From Methanotorris igneus Kol 5 (GTDB taxonomy: Archaea; AGJL01; Methanococci; Methanococcales; Methanococcaceae), in assembly GCF_000214415.1 (NCBI RefSeq), contig NC_015562.1:310001-374000 (forward strand): a stretch of 64,000 nucleotides of DNA, read 5' to 3'. Below the pieces are notes generated by a model, which did not search any database, was not told the origin of the DNA, and worked only from the letters and a program-made list of their open reading frames with translations. Positions 24,854-34,026 of the stretch are shown here, in pieces. How positions within the stretch are numbered: position 1 is the first letter of the stretch; every line of letters starts with the position of its first letter. A program made the position numbers and the translations under genes.

Positions 24854-26008
24854 ATGATAGAAATTAACAACATATCAAAAAGAATAGATGGGCAAGAAAT
24901 TCTGAATGATGTAAGTTTTAGTGTAAATGATAGTGAGATTATGGTTTTGTTAGGGCCGAGTGGTTGTGGAAAAACTACGCTCCTAAAAATTATAGCAGGA
25001 TTGTTGAAGCAGGATTATGGAGATGTGGTAATTAATGGCAAAGTAATAAACGACTTACCCCCACAAAAAAGGAATGTAGGGTTTGTTTTTCAGGATTATG
25101 CCCTTTTCCCACACAAAAATGTTTTTGAAAACATAGCATTTGGATTAAAAATTAGAAAAATACCTGAAAATGAGATTAAAAAAAGAGTATATGAAATACT
25201 GGAAATCCTTGAGATCACACACTTAAAAGATAAAAAAATCCCTCAGTTAAGTGGGGGGCAAAAGCAGAGGGTTGCATTGGCAAGGGCTTTAGTTATTAAT
25301 CCTGATGTTCTATTATTGGATGAGCCGTTGAGTGCTTTAGACCCAGTTTTAAGGGAGAAATTAAGGGAGGAGTTAAAGGCCATACTAAAAAATTTAGGAG
25401 TTACAGGAATTTATGTAACCCACGACTTAACAGAGGCTATGTTGTTGGGGGATAGTGTTGCAGTGATGAATAAAGGAGAGATCCAGCAAATTGGAAAGCC
25501 AGATGAAATCTTTTATCATCCAAAAAATGAATTTGTCGCAAAGTTCGTTGGCGTAAAGAACATTTTAAAAGGAAATATAAAAGAACTTAAAGATGATATA
25601 GCAACAGTAGAGGTAGTTAATGAGGGGCTGAAATCACCATTCACAATAAAAGTTAAAAAATACCCTATCTTTGAAAGAAAACATAACAATAATATCTCTC
25701 TATGTATTCACCCAGAAGATATTATATTAGATAAAACAAAAAAATATGAAAATGCCATAAAAGGAAAAATCATCAACATAATTCCAAATGGTTCTGTATT
25801 GAAGGTTGTTGTGGATATTGGTGGTTTGGAAATTTATGCAGTTACAACAAGGCACCTTTTAAAATACGATGTGAATGATGAAGTTTGGGTTTCATTTAGC
25901 AGAGAAGCCCCCCACCCAATGTGTGGTAAAAAATGCAAATCTCCAAACCAAGAAGCATTATGTAAATGCAAAGCACTTAAAAACACAATTGAGGAAATTG
26001 AATATTAA
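24854..26008 (+). CDS. modC: molybdate/tungstate ABC transporter ATPase with regulatory C-domain and cysteine tail
   Basis: 384 residues. Walker A GPSGCGKT, signature LSGGQKQR, Walker B VLLLDEPLSALD and the switch HD are intact. After about residue 230 comes a Mop/TOBE-type domain that in related WtpC/ModC proteins binds oxyanion and inhibits transport. The last 30 residues hold PMCGKKCKSPNQEALCKCK, a cluster of Cys residues that I do not expect in ModC; it might bind a metal or FeS cluster or sense redox state (inference). ATG 24854 follows GGGATGATACC inside the end of modB. Confidence 0.93.
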   Translation: MIEINNISKRIDGQEILNDVSFSVNDSEIMVLLGPSGCGKTTLLKIIAGLLKQDYGDVVINGKVINDLPPQKRNVGFVFQDYALFPHKNVFENIAFGLKIRKIPENEIKKRVYEILEILEITHLKDKKIPQLSGGQKQRVALARALVINPDVLLLDEPLSALDPVLREKLREELKAILKNLGVTGIYVTHDLTEAMLLGDSVAVMNKGEIQQIGKPDEIFYHPKNEFVAKFVGVKNILKGNIKELKDDIATVEVVNEGLKSPFTIKVKKYPIFERKHNNNISLCIHPEDIILDKTKKYENAIKGKIINIIPNGSVLKVVVDIGGLEIYAVTTRHLLKYDVNDEVWVSFSREAPHPMCGKKCKSPNQEALCKCKALKNTIEEIEY

Positions 26009-26018
26009 GGTGATTATT

Positions 26019-26513
26019 ATGGCAGTGATAACAATTAAAAAGGATTTTGTGGAAATTAAAAGAAAATTAATGGAGAAAAACGTTAAAACTGTAATGGTAA
26101 TAGGTTGTGGCATATGTGCGAAGAGTAGCAAAACAGGAGGTCCAGAAGAGGTAAAAGAAATGAAAAAAATGCTTATTGAGGAAGGATTTAGAATATTTGA
26201 AGATGAAAATTTACCAGATTCTTTAGAGGATGGGTTATGTAGATATAGTGCTGTTGAAAAGTTGGCAAAAAGTGTAGATGTGGATTCATTCGATTCCATA
26301 TTGGTACTTGCATGTGGGGCAGGGTTAAAGTGTATTGCTGATAATTTTAAAGACAAAAAGATAATTTCTGGAGTAAACACAATAGGAATTGGTATTAAGG
26401 AGAAACTTGTATGCCTTGCATGTGGGGATTGTGGATTTGATGATGGTGTTTGCAAGAGATTAGCGATAATTGAGGAGATAAACAAACATTTAAAAAGGTC
26501 ATATAATACATAA
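26019..26513 (+). CDS. MetV-like / MTHFR C-terminal-type cysteine protein
   Basis: 164 residues. VMVIGCGICAKSSKTGG, VLACGAGLKC and CLACGDCGFDDGVC match what I recall of the MetV-like domain found with methylene-tetrahydrofolate reductases in acetogens, where it helps form an FeS electron-transfer module. Here it follows modC by ten bases in the same direction, ATG behind AAGGTGATTATT, and no MetF is near. A role in electron delivery or metal handling for the island is inference. The longer frame starting inside modC is rejected. Confidence 0.7.
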   Translation: MAVITIKKDFVEIKRKLMEKNVKTVMVIGCGICAKSSKTGGPEEVKEMKKMLIEEGFRIFEDENLPDSLEDGLCRYSAVEKLAKSVDVDSFDSILVLACGAGLKCIADNFKDKKIISGVNTIGIGIKEKLVCLACGDCGFDDGVCKRLAIIEEINKHLKRSYNT

Positions 26514-26615
26514 AAAATTTAAAATTTTAATAAATTATAAAATTTTAATAAATTAGTGTTATAATATTTAAATAAACATCATATAGTATTGTATCATTTT
26601 CGTTGGTGATGGAAA

Positions 26616-27344
26616 ATGTATGATGTAATATATGAAAAAGCAATGGAAACTCTAAAACCAATATTAAATAAAACAGTTGTTATAAAAACATTAGCACCAA
26701 AAGAAGCTATTGGAAATGTAGATAGAGAAGATTATCCAATAATAAAAGGAAAAGAAATTATGATTGAGGCGGATATAGAAGGAAAAAGAGGACAAGCATT
26801 TACTTCCTACCCAATAAACACTAAAGGGACACTAAAAGAGTTTATTGAAAAAATTAAAGGCGATGAAAGAGATAGAGCAATAGCAATAGCATCAATAAAT
26901 GCTGGGATGAATTATCTTGGCTTATTGGATAGATGCGTACATTGTAAGGATGATAAGCCAAAAGAATGTGGTAAAAGACTGGCATTGAAGATATTGAGGG
27001 AATTTGGTGGGGACGCTATTGTGGCACATATTGGCTTTCAACCCGGACACATAGAGGCAACTTCAAAATTATTTAAAGTGTATATTACCGATTTAAATCC
27101 AGAGAACATTGGAAAAGAAAAATTTGGAACTGTTGTTTTAGATGGAAAGGAATGCAACGATAAGATTATAAAGAAATCAGATATTGCGTTAATTACTGGG
27201 AGTACAATAGTAAATGGAACATTTTGGGAATTATTAAAAACCTGCGAAAAATACGACACAATACCAATTATTTACGGAGTTACAGTGCAAGGTGTTGCTA
27301 AGTTGCTTGGAATGGATGTCTATTGTCCATTTGCTGGAAGATAA
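26616..27344 (+). CDS. DUF364 putative heavy-metal chelation/Rossmann-like protein
   Basis: 242 residues. The C-terminal half, with VAHIGFQPGHIEA, KVYITDLNPENIG, DIALITGSTIVNGT and YGVTVQGVAKLLG, fits the DUF364 domain that has been linked to metal binding; the N-terminal part adds RCVHC...CGKR Cys residues. Members are often found near nickel or molybdate genes in anaerobes, which agrees with its place at the end of the island. It has its own leader (about 100 bases) and ATG behind GGTGATGGAAA. No reaction is known. Confidence 0.75.
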   Translation: MYDVIYEKAMETLKPILNKTVVIKTLAPKEAIGNVDREDYPIIKGKEIMIEADIEGKRGQAFTSYPINTKGTLKEFIEKIKGDERDRAIAIASINAGMNYLGLLDRCVHCKDDKPKECGKRLALKILREFGGDAIVAHIGFQPGHIEATSKLFKVYITDLNPENIGKEKFGTVVLDGKECNDKIIKKSDIALITGSTIVNGTFWELLKTCEKYDTIPIIYGVTVQGVAKLLGMDVYCPFAGR

Positions 27345-27406
27345 AATTAATTTAATTAATTTTTATTTTTACCTTTGGATATGTTAAAAGTCCAAAAGAT
27401 AAGACA

Positions 27407-27492
27407 TATAGTCAGTGACAAAAGGGAAGATAGTCGAATATTCCTTTAATTTAATATAATTTATTATTATAGAAAGTTTTATCACTAACATA
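27407..27492. repeat. repeat family B, degenerate copy
   Basis: Left end TATAGTCAGTGACAAAAGG, right end AAAGTTTTATCACTAACATA, an imperfect inverted repeat of the 41.3-kb copy. A family C piece (AATTATGCACCACCC) follows at about 27508. Together they fill the gap between the DUF364 gene and aroD. Confidence 0.65.
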
Positions 27493-27572
27493 AACTCAGA
27501 TACATAAATTATGCACCACCCTTTTTTTGTCTTTTATATTTTTTAAAACTTTAAATTTTGTCGGGTGAAAAT

Positions 27573-28229
27573 ATGATATGCATCCCAATAGTTGATAACA
27601 ATATAGACGATGCATTAAAGAACGCTGAGAAGGCGTTAAAAGAAGCAGATATTGTTGAATTTAGAGTGGATATGTTAGATGATGTTAATGAAAGTGCTAT
27701 TGAAGAGATGGTAAAGTATCCTTGTATAATAACAGTTAGAGCAGATTGGGAAGGTGGATTTTGGAAAAAAAGCAATGATGAAAGAATAAACTTAATAAAG
27801 AAAGCAATAGAATGCAATGCAAAGTTTGTAGATATTGAGTTAAAGGAGGAAAAAAATAAAGAACTCGTGAAATTTAGGGACGAAATTGGTTCAAAAACAA
27901 AAATAATCATCTCTTACCATGATTTTGAAAAAACTCCATCCTGTGAGGAGTTAATAAAAATCGTTGAAGAGGAGTTAAAGATTGGAGATATTGCAAAGTT
28001 TGCAGTTATGGCAAAAAGCAAAGAAGATGTTTTAAAAGTTTTGAATGTAATTAACAAGTATAATGGAAAAATAATAGGCATAGCCATGGGAGAAGAAGGA
28101 AAATTAACAAGAATTTTAGGGGTTCATTTTGGCTCTATCTTAACTTTTGCATCTATGGAAGGAAAAGCATCCGCTCCTGGACAAATTGATGTCAAAAAAT
28201 TGAAAGAAATCTGGAAACTTATCTTATAA
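27573..28229 (+). CDS. aroD: 3-dehydroquinate dehydratase, type I
   Basis: 218 residues. Third common step of the shikimate pathway. [31 protein letters not shown] (catalytic His), AKFAVMAKS (Schiff-base Lys) and [11 protein letters not shown] are the type I motifs. ATG 27573 has GGGTGAAAAT. Alone in its transcript; tRNA-Ala follows. Confidence 0.96.
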   Translation: MICIPIVDNNIDDALKNAEKALKEADIVEFRVDMLDDVNESAIEEMVKYPCIITVRADWEGGFWKKSNDERINLIKKAIECNAKFVDIELKEEKNKELVKFRDEIGSKTKIIISYHDFEKTPSCEELIKIVEEELKIGDIAKFAVMAKSKEDVLKVLNVINKYNGKIIGIAMGEEGKLTRILGVHFGSILTFASMEGKASAPGQIDVKKLKEIWKLIL

Positions 28230-28362
28230 GATTATGTGATTTGGAAAAACGCCCCTCATTAAAATTGAAATTATTTTTTACAACGTCACTACTTAACTTC
28301 ATCATTATTTAACTTCGAAAATTTTATATATGGGTTATATTAATTATCTTAATGCCTACTAT

Positions 28363-28439
28363 GGGCTGGTAGCTCAGACTGGGAGAGCGCCGCATTGGCT
28401 GTGCGGAGGCCGCGGGTTCAAATCCCGCCCAGTCCACCA
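28363..28439 (+). tRNA. tRNA-Ala (anticodon GGC)
   Basis: 77 nt with encoded CCA. Acceptor GGGCTGG/CCAGTCC has the G3:U70 pair that marks alanine tRNA. Anticodon arm CCGCA-TTGGCTG-TGCGG; T arm GCGGGTTCAAATCCCGC. Confidence 0.96.
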
Positions 28440-28470
28440 TTTTTTAACTTTTTTATGTTTCTAATATTTT

Positions 28471-30384
28471 CTACATGCTTTTAATAACATTTATCTCTTC
28501 ATCCAAGTTTATTTCTCTAACATTTTTTACATTCATCTCTAAGGTATCTCTCTTTTTAATAACTCCATTAAACACAAATTCTTCTCCTAAAAGTTCTTCT
28601 ATTATGTCAATATCGCAATTAATTAACTCATCTCTGCTCTTTTTTGTTAATTTTTCAACGTTCCTATTGTATAATCTGCATGTTATTGTTCCAGTTCCAT
28701 CATCTACAACCAAAGTTAATGTTAAAACTTCATCTGGAGTTACATCTCCACACTCCGGGCATGAGTATCTGTCATCAACAACAACCACTTTCCTCCTACA
28801 ATTTGGACAGAGATACAAAACAAAACCCTGCTTTACATAATCTACTATAGTCCCTCTAATCTCGACATCTTCCCCATCTTCAACATCTGCAATAAATTTT
28901 CTATTTGATTTTATTGTTATGCCCTCTGGATTCACAATTATTCTTCCAAATCTTCCTATGTTCAAGTCAACATATTCTCCTCTTTCCCTAACATACCCAT
29001 AGACAACCTTTACAACATCCCCTTCTTTTATATCCAAATCTGCATTTTCATCCCACAAAACCAACCTAATCCTTCCAGTCTCATCTTCGATAATAACATT
29101 TCTAACCTTGCCTATGCCACCTTCTCTTTCAAATTCATTTACTTCAAATACCCTATAAACCCTCCCAATTACTGTAATGTCATTCTTATCAACATTCCCT
29201 TCAACTATATCTCTTATTTTGCAGAGGTTTTCTTTATATTCAGGGGCAGATATACTTTCATCTTTCACAATTTCAGTTTCAGCAGTCGCTATTAAATCAA
29301 CTCTTTGGTATCCTTCCCTATCTGTATATAACTTAACTTTACAATTCGTAACCTTTAACAAATCCCCCTCATTTATACCATTTAATGCATTGGTTTTACC
29401 TCTCCAAAATGATATTCTAACCCTTCCAGTTTCATCCTCTAAGTAAAGCTCTTGGACTTCTACAGTTGTATCTCCCAAATCAACAGTTTTTTTGTTACTT
29501 ATACCCATTACTCTGCCTCTAACAGTTACAATTTCATTTTCATAATTTGGAAGATTTTCTATATCCACTTCTTTACTTACTATTTTTTCTCCTTTTTTCA
29601 ATATTTCTATGGAGTTTGCACTTGCCTCTAAACCATAAGGTCCCTCCCTAACATATCCCTCAACCCTTACATAGTCTCCTCTATTTACTTCAATATCTGC
29701 CATGTCATCCCATAATGTAACTCTTATGCTTCCCGTGTTGTCCTTCAATATGAATGATTTTAATCTTCCCTTACTCCCATCTTTTCTATCAAATTCTCTA
29801 ATTCCATAGGATGCTACAACTTCTCCTTCAAATTTTGCTGTTATATTTGGGATTAGTTCTGAAATTTTGTATATATCTTTTATTTGTGGGTATTTTTCTT
29901 CATCGTAATCTGTAAGCTTATCTATTTTTGTGTCTGCACTACTGTTTAACTCAATCCTATCTCTCCATTTTCTTGAGTATGCATTTTCTACCTTAACAAC
30001 ATCTCCAACTTTTAAACCATCTGCTAACTCTACCTTATCATCCCACAATGTTAACCTTATAGTTCCAGTGTTGTCTGCTATTTCAATAGATCTCAACTTC
30101 CCTTCAGTTCCGTCTTTTCTTTTGAATGTTCTGATTTCGGAGATGTTCATTATCCTTCCAGTTACCTCTACGTTCCTTTGTCCCTCTGTTATATCATTTA
30201 TTGTAAATTCGTAATCTTCCTCCTCTAAATCAAACTCAATTCCCATTTCTTTTGCAATTAATGAAATTGCTCCTTCCTCATTTAACAATCCGCCAAATTC
30301 CTCTATCTTTTCACGCACTAATTTATTTAATTCTTCTTCTGAAATTTTTGATAGTATTTTTGCTTTTAGTTCATTTACATCCAT
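28471..30384 (-). CDS. rpa: replication protein A (single-stranded DNA-binding, multi-OB-fold)
   Basis: 637 residues. Coats single-stranded DNA in replication, repair and recombination. Four OB folds can be read from the recurring pattern GRIRLTLWDDxADL...GDVVKV (near residues 75-180, 190-280, 290-380, 400-500), then a zinc finger CPNCRRKV...YSCPECG and a last OB-like part. This matches the large single-subunit RPA known from M. jannaschii. ATG 30384 follows GGTGAATAAA. Placed two genes from rad50/mre11 on the same strand, but a mobile-like element separates them. Confidence 0.95.
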   Translation of the reverse strand: MDVNELKAKILSKISEEELNKLVREKIEEFGGLLNEEGAISLIAKEMGIEFDLEEEDYEFTINDITEGQRNVEVTGRIMNISEIRTFKRKDGTEGKLRSIEIADNTGTIRLTLWDDKVELADGLKVGDVVKVENAYSRKWRDRIELNSSADTKIDKLTDYDEEKYPQIKDIYKISELIPNITAKFEGEVVASYGIREFDRKDGSKGRLKSFILKDNTGSIRVTLWDDMADIEVNRGDYVRVEGYVREGPYGLEASANSIEILKKGEKIVSKEVDIENLPNYENEIVTVRGRVMGISNKKTVDLGDTTVEVQELYLEDETGRVRISFWRGKTNALNGINEGDLLKVTNCKVKLYTDREGYQRVDLIATAETEIVKDESISAPEYKENLCKIRDIVEGNVDKNDITVIGRVYRVFEVNEFEREGGIGKVRNVIIEDETGRIRLVLWDENADLDIKEGDVVKVVYGYVRERGEYVDLNIGRFGRIIVNPEGITIKSNRKFIADVEDGEDVEIRGTIVDYVKQGFVLYLCPNCRRKVVVVDDRYSCPECGDVTPDEVLTLTLVVDDGTGTITCRLYNRNVEKLTKKSRDELINCDIDIIEELLGEEFVFNGVIKKRDTLEMNVKNVREINLDEEINVIKSM

Positions 30385-30949
30385 TTTATTCACCATTATT
30401 TGTTGTTAAGGAAGCTCCGCTCTTTAGAGCGGAGGGGATTTGGTATCGATGAATTTATATACAAGTTATTTCATAAATTATACGGCAAAATCCAAAGGAT
30501 TTTGCCATTATATTCTTCGAAGGCTGTCTGACCCAGCCTGATGAACATAACCTGCCCAATGACGCCTCGGCGACGAGGATGAGAGGGTGTTCCCTATGGG
30601 AACCTCCGTCCTTTAGAGCGGAGAGGAGGTCAGCACGAAGTAACCAACTATTAACTGCAAAGCAATAAAAAAGCAATAAAAAACTGTAAAATTTTGTGCT
30701 CAATACTTTGGGAGCACTCTATACTTCAACATATATAAATCTTTCTAAGGATTAAATTTGAAAAATTAAGTAAAATTGAAGCCCAAATTAAAATTTAAGT
30801 AAAATACATAAGTTGTTTGTAAAAATTCTCTACAATTTATTTAGTCATAACAAATTTTTTGAAAGAATAAAAATCATTAGTATAAAATTTTAAATAAAGC
30901 ATAATTTATTCCCTTTAATCTCATTTAGGTAACAATTATAATGCTGAAC
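30385..30949. other. intergenic region between rad50 and RPA genes
   Basis: 565 bases without a gene. Contains the IS605-like hairpin element (30411-30640) that replaces the expected RPA promoter region, then AT-rich DNA with no feature seen. Confidence 0.6.
30411..30640 (+). mobile_element. IS200/IS605-like end remnant or miniature element with structured RNA
   Basis: Two related hairpins bound it: CTCCGCTC-TTTA-GAGCGGAG (30415-30434) and CTCCGTCC-TTTA-GAGCGGAG (30604-30623). Between them are CCTCGGCGACGAGG and GTTCCCTATGGGAAC hairpins and one GGCAAAATCC palindrome. Subterminal hairpins with no target duplication fit IS605-type elements, whose right ends also encode a guide RNA. GC is far above the surroundings. 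Assignment is by structure only. Confidence 0.5.
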
Positions 30950-33949
30950 TTAACCATTAATAGATACCTTTGAGATTCCTCCTTCTTTTCTTACAGTTAT
31001 TAGCGTATCTGCTATTTGTTCCAATTCTGAGTGGTGTGTAATGAGTATCATTTGTGGAATGGTTCTTATGTTTTTAAATATCTCCACGAGTTTCTTTCTC
31101 CTCTCTTCATCAAGATAAACGGTTGGTTCGTCTAATATTATGCACTCTATTCGGCCTCCAATTAGAACCTTTGCTATTCCAAGCCTTAAAGCGAGGGCAA
31201 CTGCTATCTGCTCCCCGCCACTTAAATTATTAACACTTAAAACCCCATTTGGGGAATGGACTTTTATATCAAAGTCGTGCGTTAGTTCTATATGTGTGTA
31301 TGGTAAATCAAACTCCTCAAATGCTTCATTTGTGTATTTTTGGATTAGTGGTTTATACTTCTCCCTCAAATATTTTTGGAACCCTTCTCTTGAAAATACT
31401 TCCCTAACCTTGCCTAAATATTCAATGAATTTTGAGAGTTTCTCTTTTTCTTTTTCTTTTTCCTTTAACTCATCTAAATATTTATTTAGTTCTTCTAAAT
31501 GTTGGGTTATGTTTTCTATTTTTGTTTTACATTCTACAAGTTCTTTTTCTTTATTTCTTATAGTTTCTTCTAATTTTTTATAATCTTCTCTAATTTTTTC
31601 GTGAGTTCCCTCATCATAATTTAAGTCCTTCAACCTATTATTTAACACCTCTATTCTTTCCAAAAGTTCTGATTTTTCTTTTAATTTTTCATTTAACAAA
31701 TTTTCTACATGCTTTTTCAATTCTTTAATGTCAACATTGTATGACTTTGATAAGTTCTGCAATATTGCAAAGGCATTTTTGTATTTTTCATAGTATGCTT
31801 CGAGGTTCCCTAATTTCTCCTCTAATTCCTTAGATTTTGCTTCTTTTTCTTTATATTCCTCAATATGTCCAAGTAGTGCCAGGATTTTGTTTTCAATATC
31901 GTTTAACTCTCCTTTTAATTTTTCCTTTTCTTCAATTAACCTTATTAGTTCATTTATATTATTAATTTCTGTCCTAATGTTTTCTATGTTTGAGTTACAA
32001 GTGTCTAAATCATAATCCCCTTTTATGTTTTCTAATTTATTCTTCTCCTCTATCAATTTATTCTCATCAATACCCTTTAAATGCTCGCAAGCGGTTAAGT
32101 ATTTTGTGTAGGCATCGCTTAGGTTATTTAACTCATCTTTAACCTTTTTGTATCTCTTTTCTACATCCTCCCCATCGATAACAAATTTTGATAATTCTTC
32201 TTTAATAATTTTCATTTCATCCTTTTTCTTTTTAATTTCATCCATTACCTCATTAAGTTGATTTATTTTTTCCTTCAATGCACTCAGTTTTTCTTTTAAC
32301 CTTCCTCTATGTTTCAATTCCTTATTTATATTTTCAATCTCTTTGTTGCATTCTTCTAATTTTTTGCTAAGGTCTTTTAATCTTTCTTCCTCTTCTTTTA
32401 AATTTTTCGAATATTCTTCTTTTAACTCTTTTTTCTTCTCTTCGCTAATCTCTGAATTACAAACAGGACATCTTCCCTCAACTTTTTCAATCTCATTTAG
32501 TGCCTTTTTTAGTGCGTTTATTTTACTCCTAACTTCCCCAATGTTCTCTTGTATTTTGTTTTTCTTTTCATATATTTCATTTAGTTTTTTCTCTAAGTCA
32601 TTCATTTCTTTAACTTTTTCTTCCATTTCTTTAATGTTATGCTGGCTAATTTCATCCAATAGTTCATTTTTCTTTTTATCCAAGTTTTTTAGATCTTTTA
32701 CAATACTGTTGTATTTTTCCTTTAATGTTGCAAATTCATTAACCATTTTTTCTAAGTTATCCTTTTCTTTCTCAAGTTTTAGATATTTCTCATAAAGTTC
32801 TTTATTCTCATTAATTATCTTTTTATAGTTGTTTATTTCTTCTAATTTTTCATTTATTCTCTCTAAATCCTTTATTGCTTCTCTAATTTCTTCAAATTGT
32901 TTAATTTTTTCGTTTAAGGATTCCAATATTGAATTTAAATACTCTAAATCTTCTCCATATTTAAAATTGGAGATTTCAGTTTCTAATTTGTTTATTCTGT
33001 TTTCGATGTTCTCCTTTTGCCCAATGAGTTTGTTGTATTTATTAACACTTCCTTTTAATTCGTTTAGAGATTTTCTTATGTTTTCCAATTCTTCTTTTAT
33101 TGATAAATATTGCTTATAATTTTCTTCATTTTTTTCAATTATTGAGTAAGCATTTGAAATTGTTTGTAAATCGTCCTCATATTTCTTTATTTCATTCTCT
33201 ATACCTTTTAAATCAGATTCATACTTCTCAAGTTTTGACGTGAATTTTATAAACTTCTCCCTTATTTTATCCCAGTTCTCTAACTCTTTCCTCTTTTTTG
33301 TTAATTCTTTGTTGAGATTGGTAAGTTCCTCTTTTAGTTCTCTCAGTTTAACCTTTAACTTCTCTAACTCTTCAGTTTTTTCTTTAATATCTTTTTCAAT
33401 TCTTTCCTTATTTTTTAACTCTCCTTCAATTGAATTCAACTTCTCCCTAAATGCATTTATAACGTCCCTCATCATTTCCCAAGATTTCTGATATTCACCA
33501 ATGCCTAAAAGTTGGGCTATAATTCTTTCTCTTTCTGATGGGCGTGCATTGATAAGTTCCGCAATCTCTCCTTGCTTAATGTAAATTGAGTTTGTAAATA
33601 CCTTCTCGTCAATGCCTAAAATATTTTCTATCTCCTTTGTCACTTCTCTTGAACCCTTTGCTATGAGTTTGCCGTTAGCATATAACCTTTCATTCCCCCT
33701 TTCTCTAACAACCTTGTATGTCTTCCCCCCAACTTCAAATGTCAATTCAACAGATAAATCTTTTTTCCCTTTTGTAACCAAATCTTCATATCCAACTCTT
33801 GGTTTAAATAATGCATAATGCATAGCGTCAAAAATAGATGATTTTCCACTTCCATTATGCCCAATAATTACAGTAATTCCTTTGTTGAATGTTATTTCAC
33901 TATTAACATGGCTTTTGAAATTTCTCATTTTAATTTCTTTGATTATCAT
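30950..33949 (-). CDS. rad50: DNA double-strand break repair ATPase Rad50
   Basis: 999 residues. With Mre11 it tethers and processes DNA ends. Walker A GHNGSGKSS at the N-terminus, a long Glu/Lys-rich coiled coil with the zinc hook CPVC near residue 493, then the signature LSGGEQIAVALALRLG and Walker B CIILDEPTVYLD. ATG 33949 follows AAAGGGGATAATT; an ATG eleven codons upstream lacks a site. Gap to mre11 is about 80 bases; same strand. Confidence 0.97.
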   Translation of the reverse strand: MIIKEIKMRNFKSHVNSEITFNKGITVIIGHNGSGKSSIFDAMHYALFKPRVGYEDLVTKGKKDLSVELTFEVGGKTYKVVRERGNERLYANGKLIAKGSREVTKEIENILGIDEKVFTNSIYIKQGEIAELINARPSERERIIAQLLGIGEYQKSWEMMRDVINAFREKLNSIEGELKNKERIEKDIKEKTEELEKLKVKLRELKEELTNLNKELTKKRKELENWDKIREKFIKFTSKLEKYESDLKGIENEIKKYEDDLQTISNAYSIIEKNEENYKQYLSIKEELENIRKSLNELKGSVNKYNKLIGQKENIENRINKLETEISNFKYGEDLEYLNSILESLNEKIKQFEEIREAIKDLERINEKLEEINNYKKIINENKELYEKYLKLEKEKDNLEKMVNEFATLKEKYNSIVKDLKNLDKKKNELLDEISQHNIKEMEEKVKEMNDLEKKLNEIYEKKNKIQENIGEVRSKINALKKALNEIEKVEGRCPVCNSEISEEKKKELKEEYSKNLKEEEERLKDLSKKLEECNKEIENINKELKHRGRLKEKLSALKEKINQLNEVMDEIKKKKDEMKIIKEELSKFVIDGEDVEKRYKKVKDELNNLSDAYTKYLTACEHLKGIDENKLIEEKNKLENIKGDYDLDTCNSNIENIRTEINNINELIRLIEEKEKLKGELNDIENKILALLGHIEEYKEKEAKSKELEEKLGNLEAYYEKYKNAFAILQNLSKSYNVDIKELKKHVENLLNEKLKEKSELLERIEVLNNRLKDLNYDEGTHEKIREDYKKLEETIRNKEKELVECKTKIENITQHLEELNKYLDELKEKEKEKEKLSKFIEYLGKVREVFSREGFQKYLREKYKPLIQKYTNEAFEEFDLPYTHIELTHDFDIKVHSPNGVLSVNNLSGGEQIAVALALRLGIAKVLIGGRIECIILDEPTVYLDEERRKKLVEIFKNIRTIPQMILITHHSELEQIADTLITVRKEGGISKVSING

Positions 33950-34026
33950 AATTATCCCCTTTGTGGTTGTTTGTATTAACAATAAAAAAACATTTTTTAA
34001 AAATTCGAGTTTTGTAAATCAAATTT

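Noticed and set aside
25875-26018. N-terminal extension of the MetV-like gene into modC
   Set aside because: It overlaps the conserved end of modC in another frame; ATG 26019 has AAGGTGATTATT directly before it.
30455-30703. Minus-strand frame of 82 codons across the hairpin element
   Set aside because: Translates palindromic, GC-rich repeat DNA; no ribosome site and no known domain.
31140-33818. Several plus-strand frames opposite rad50
   Set aside because: Antisense shadows of a Glu/Lys-rich coiled coil that read as Ser/Phe-rich junk.
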